Origin: Utricularia gibba
Lineage: Eukaryota > Streptophyta > Magnoliopsida > Lamiales > Lentibulariaceae
Direction: 5' to 3'
DNA length: 64,000 nt
Assembly: GCA_002189035.1 (NCBI GenBank)
Contig: NEEC01000010.1
Span: forward strand, 806,001 to 870,000
A program made the translations under genes and the position numbers. Every line of letters starts with the position of its first letter. Within the stretch, counting starts at the first letter, position 1. Below the pieces are notes generated by a model. It was not told the DNA's origin, made no database searches, and saw only the letters and a list, made by a program, of their open reading frames with translations. Below, in pieces: positions 61,745 to 64,000 of this stretch.

Positions 61745-64000
61745 TATGGTACCTATTACCCTCTGTTTCATTATTTCTGTCAATAGATAAATTCCTCTCA
61801 TCAGGTTCCGTGTAATGAGTAGAAGTCAATATCTGTTGGTCTGATACCATATTTTCACTATCTGTTGGTTCCCAATTGCCTTCAACATTTGGCTGAAGTT
61901 CACGATTTGTATTCTGATGAGAGTCTGATTCTGCTTCATGTGTATCGATTGTCTCTTGGCTTGGGTGTTTTCTTTCAAATGTATTTTCATCAATTTCCTT
62001 GAGCTCGAGGAATAGGCCCAGTGTATCTTTTCCTTGATTCTGTACTGGTTCAATGTAACCTGAACTCCAATCCCAGGCTCTCAATTCATCAAAGACCACG
62101 TCTCTGCTAATTCTTATTTTCATGCTCGACAAGTCCAATACCCTGTATCCCTTGGTTATATCACTGCATCCTAGATGGACACCTACTAGTGCTTTCCTGT
62201 CTAATTTCCTTCTTCTTTGTTTTGGGATGTGAGTATAGCATACACAACCGAAGATGCGGATGTGATCAACCCGTGGAATTCTCCCATGCCACATCTCAAA
62301 TGGGGTTTTCTTTTCGATCAGTGCCTTGGTGGGCAGTCGATTCAGGAGGTACACGGCGGTGTTGACTGCTTCACCCCAATAGGTCATTGGTACGGTTTTC
62401 TCATACATCAGACATCTGGCCATTTCAATTATAGTTCTGTTTCTTCTTTCACTTACGCCATTCTGCTCGTAGGGTGCAGTAAACTGGTGAATAATCCCTT
62501 CTCGTTCACACATTTCAGTGAACTCATACGGTATGTATTCACCACCGTTATCAGATCTAATGTACTTAATTCTTTGCCTGCTTTGGTTCTCAACTTGAGC
62601 CTTGAAGGCTTTGAAACAGTTCACCACTTCTGATCTGCTAGGGATGATAAATATCCAGCAGTATCTAGTGTAATCATCTACGAAAATTAAGAAATACCTA
62701 TTTCTTGTAGATGTTGAGATGTTTATGGGTCCATATACGTCACTGTGGATTAGCTCTAGCTTCTGGGTGGTGATCCAGGTGCGTTTTCCGAACGGTCGTC
62801 TAGAGAGTTTACCGATTTGGTAGATTTCGCATATCCTATGGTCTTGTTCCAGTTTTGGTATTCCCTCCATCAGGTTGGATTTTGACGCATGAGCCAGTGA
62901 GGAGTAGTTCACATGGCCAAACCTTTTGTACCAGAGTGAGGCATCATCTTTAGCTGCAAAACAGGTGTCAGTTAGGTTTTTATCAGTTTGAAATCTTATA
63001 GGAAAAATTCTGCTTTCCATCTTGACTTCAAGAAGAAGTCTTCCAGATGATGAATATATGCTACAAAGAGCTCCATTGAAGGTGACGTTCAGCCCTTTAG
63101 AGGTAAGCTGTCCTACACTCAGAAGGTTGTGGGAGGCTTTGGGTACGTAGTATACATCTTGTATCTTTAGTATGTGCTCGCAAGTTTCAAGTTGTACAGT
63201 CCCTATCCCATGTGCTCTTATTAGTCGTCCATCAGTGACTTCTATTGATTTCCCATTCAGTGGCTTGTAGCTTGTGAATGCGCTGAATTTGTGAGTTAAG
63301 TGGTTGCTGCATCCACTGTCTATAAGCCACGTTCCTTTGTTTGTGATGTCGTTAGTGATTGAGAGTATGTGTCTTTGTGCAGCTTGTAGATATCAATGAC
63401 TTCCTTGGCATCAGAAAAATAGCATACAGAGTTCAATGCAGTAGAGTTTGATTCTTTCTTGTCATCATTTTTCTGTGCGAATTTTTCTTCAAATCTCTTC
63501 TTGCATACCCTTTCGATGTGGCCCTTCTCCTTGCAGAAGTTGCAGATCTTATCTGGGTTATAGAAACAACTCGAAACTGGATGGTTCCTCTGCTTGCAGT
63601 GTGGGCATTCAGGGTATGCTCCTCGTTTTTCAACTCTTTTTTGAGACTTTGCCTGGAAAGCTTGCTCAGTTTCGTCATGCCTTTCATATGTCTTCTAAAC
63701 TTGCTCAAAGTTGTAGAGTGTGTCCAGCAATTTTTCGTAGTTGTATGTGGTTAGAAGACCAGTTGTGGATAGCATCCCAATGCATGCTCTGAAGTCCTTT
63801 CCCACACACTTAAGGATTTTGTCTTTAACTCTACCATCGTCAACAGGTTGTCCCAGTTTTTTTAGCCGCTTTGCCACTGCACTCATAGAGAGCGTTAAAT
63901 CACTGATGGACTGACCTGGTTTCAGGCTGAGGTTGTTGAGAATATGCCACTGCTTTGCTATTTCCTTTTGTCGCCTTTCTGTTGTCATGGCATAATTTTT
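61745..64000 (-). mobile_element. Ty1/Copia retrotransposon, truncated, runs off the right edge
   Basis: Minus strand, from the right edge inward: gag (continues beyond 64000; QWHILNNLSLKPGQSISDLT near 63950), an in-frame TAG at 63695-63697, a CCHC knuckle (CNFCKEKGHIERVC, about 63490-63535), a frameshift near 63380, the protease motif IDSGCSNH (about 63320), GAG-pre-integrase (LWYKRFGHVNYSSL), and integrase with HSDVYGP, RSDNGGEY and NGVSERRNRT (the D,D-35-E triad). The frame stays open from about 63400 to 61713 but ends in the hinge after integrase. Reverse transcriptase, RNase H and the 3' LTR are missing. The two breaks plus the truncation make it defective. The intact integrase suggests a relatively young insertion. 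Confidence 0.85.

Overview
The window is nuclear DNA from a flowering plant, most likely a eudicot. Spliced genes with plant-type GT-AG introns encode plant-specific families (FLZ zinc finger, MYB-CC/PHL factor, chloroplast isoamylase 3, UPF0496, a USP-kinase). They sit in very AT-rich intergenic DNA full of decayed Copia and Gypsy retrotransposons. I hand-traced exon chains for nine host genes by matching splice sites and reading phase. Eight of these keep one open frame throughout. The ninth, isoamylase 3, needs one extra base in exon 1.

Layout. 1-5.3 kb: AT-rich DNA and a broken Copia element with recognisable LTRs. 5.7-9.3 kb: a ubiquitin E2 variant (UEV1 type) and a short-chain dehydrogenase, both on the minus strand. 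9.3-13.4 kb: intergenic, with a Copia integrase relic. 13.4-15.0 kb: a UPF0496 gene (+) with a disturbed middle. 16.5-19.0 kb: a nine-exon secreted serine carboxypeptidase of family S28 (+). It converges on a small organellar-type RRM protein (19.2-20.0 kb, -). 20.7-28.9 kb: a complete 25-exon TAF2 gene (TFIID subunit 2, -). 29.9-35 kb: nested transposable elements. 36.0-37.4 kb: a MYB-CC transcription factor (+), convergent with 37.9-42.6 kb isoamylase 3 (18 exons, -). 44.2-45.3 kb: an FLZ protein (-). 46.0-48.6 kb: a USP plus receptor-like cytoplasmic kinase without a U-box (-). 48.6-64 kb: gene-poor and repeat-dominated. It holds a foldback element, a Copia relic, a Gypsy remnant between long direct repeats, a gypsy-type transposon gene, and an HAD-like phosphatase fragment cut by a Copia element that runs off the right edge.

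The host genes do unrelated housekeeping and regulatory jobs (starch debranching, basal transcription, K63-type ubiquitin signalling, peptide processing, organellar RNA binding). I see no operon-like or cluster logic among them. The most interesting points are structural: an in-frame 69-nt intron apparently made by tandem duplication, a one-base frameshift in isoamylase 3, a 605-bp insertion datable by an empty-site copy elsewhere in the window, an AT-rich foldback element, and the interrupted HAD-like gene. I found no CRISPR, rRNA, tRNA or convincing new molecular system.
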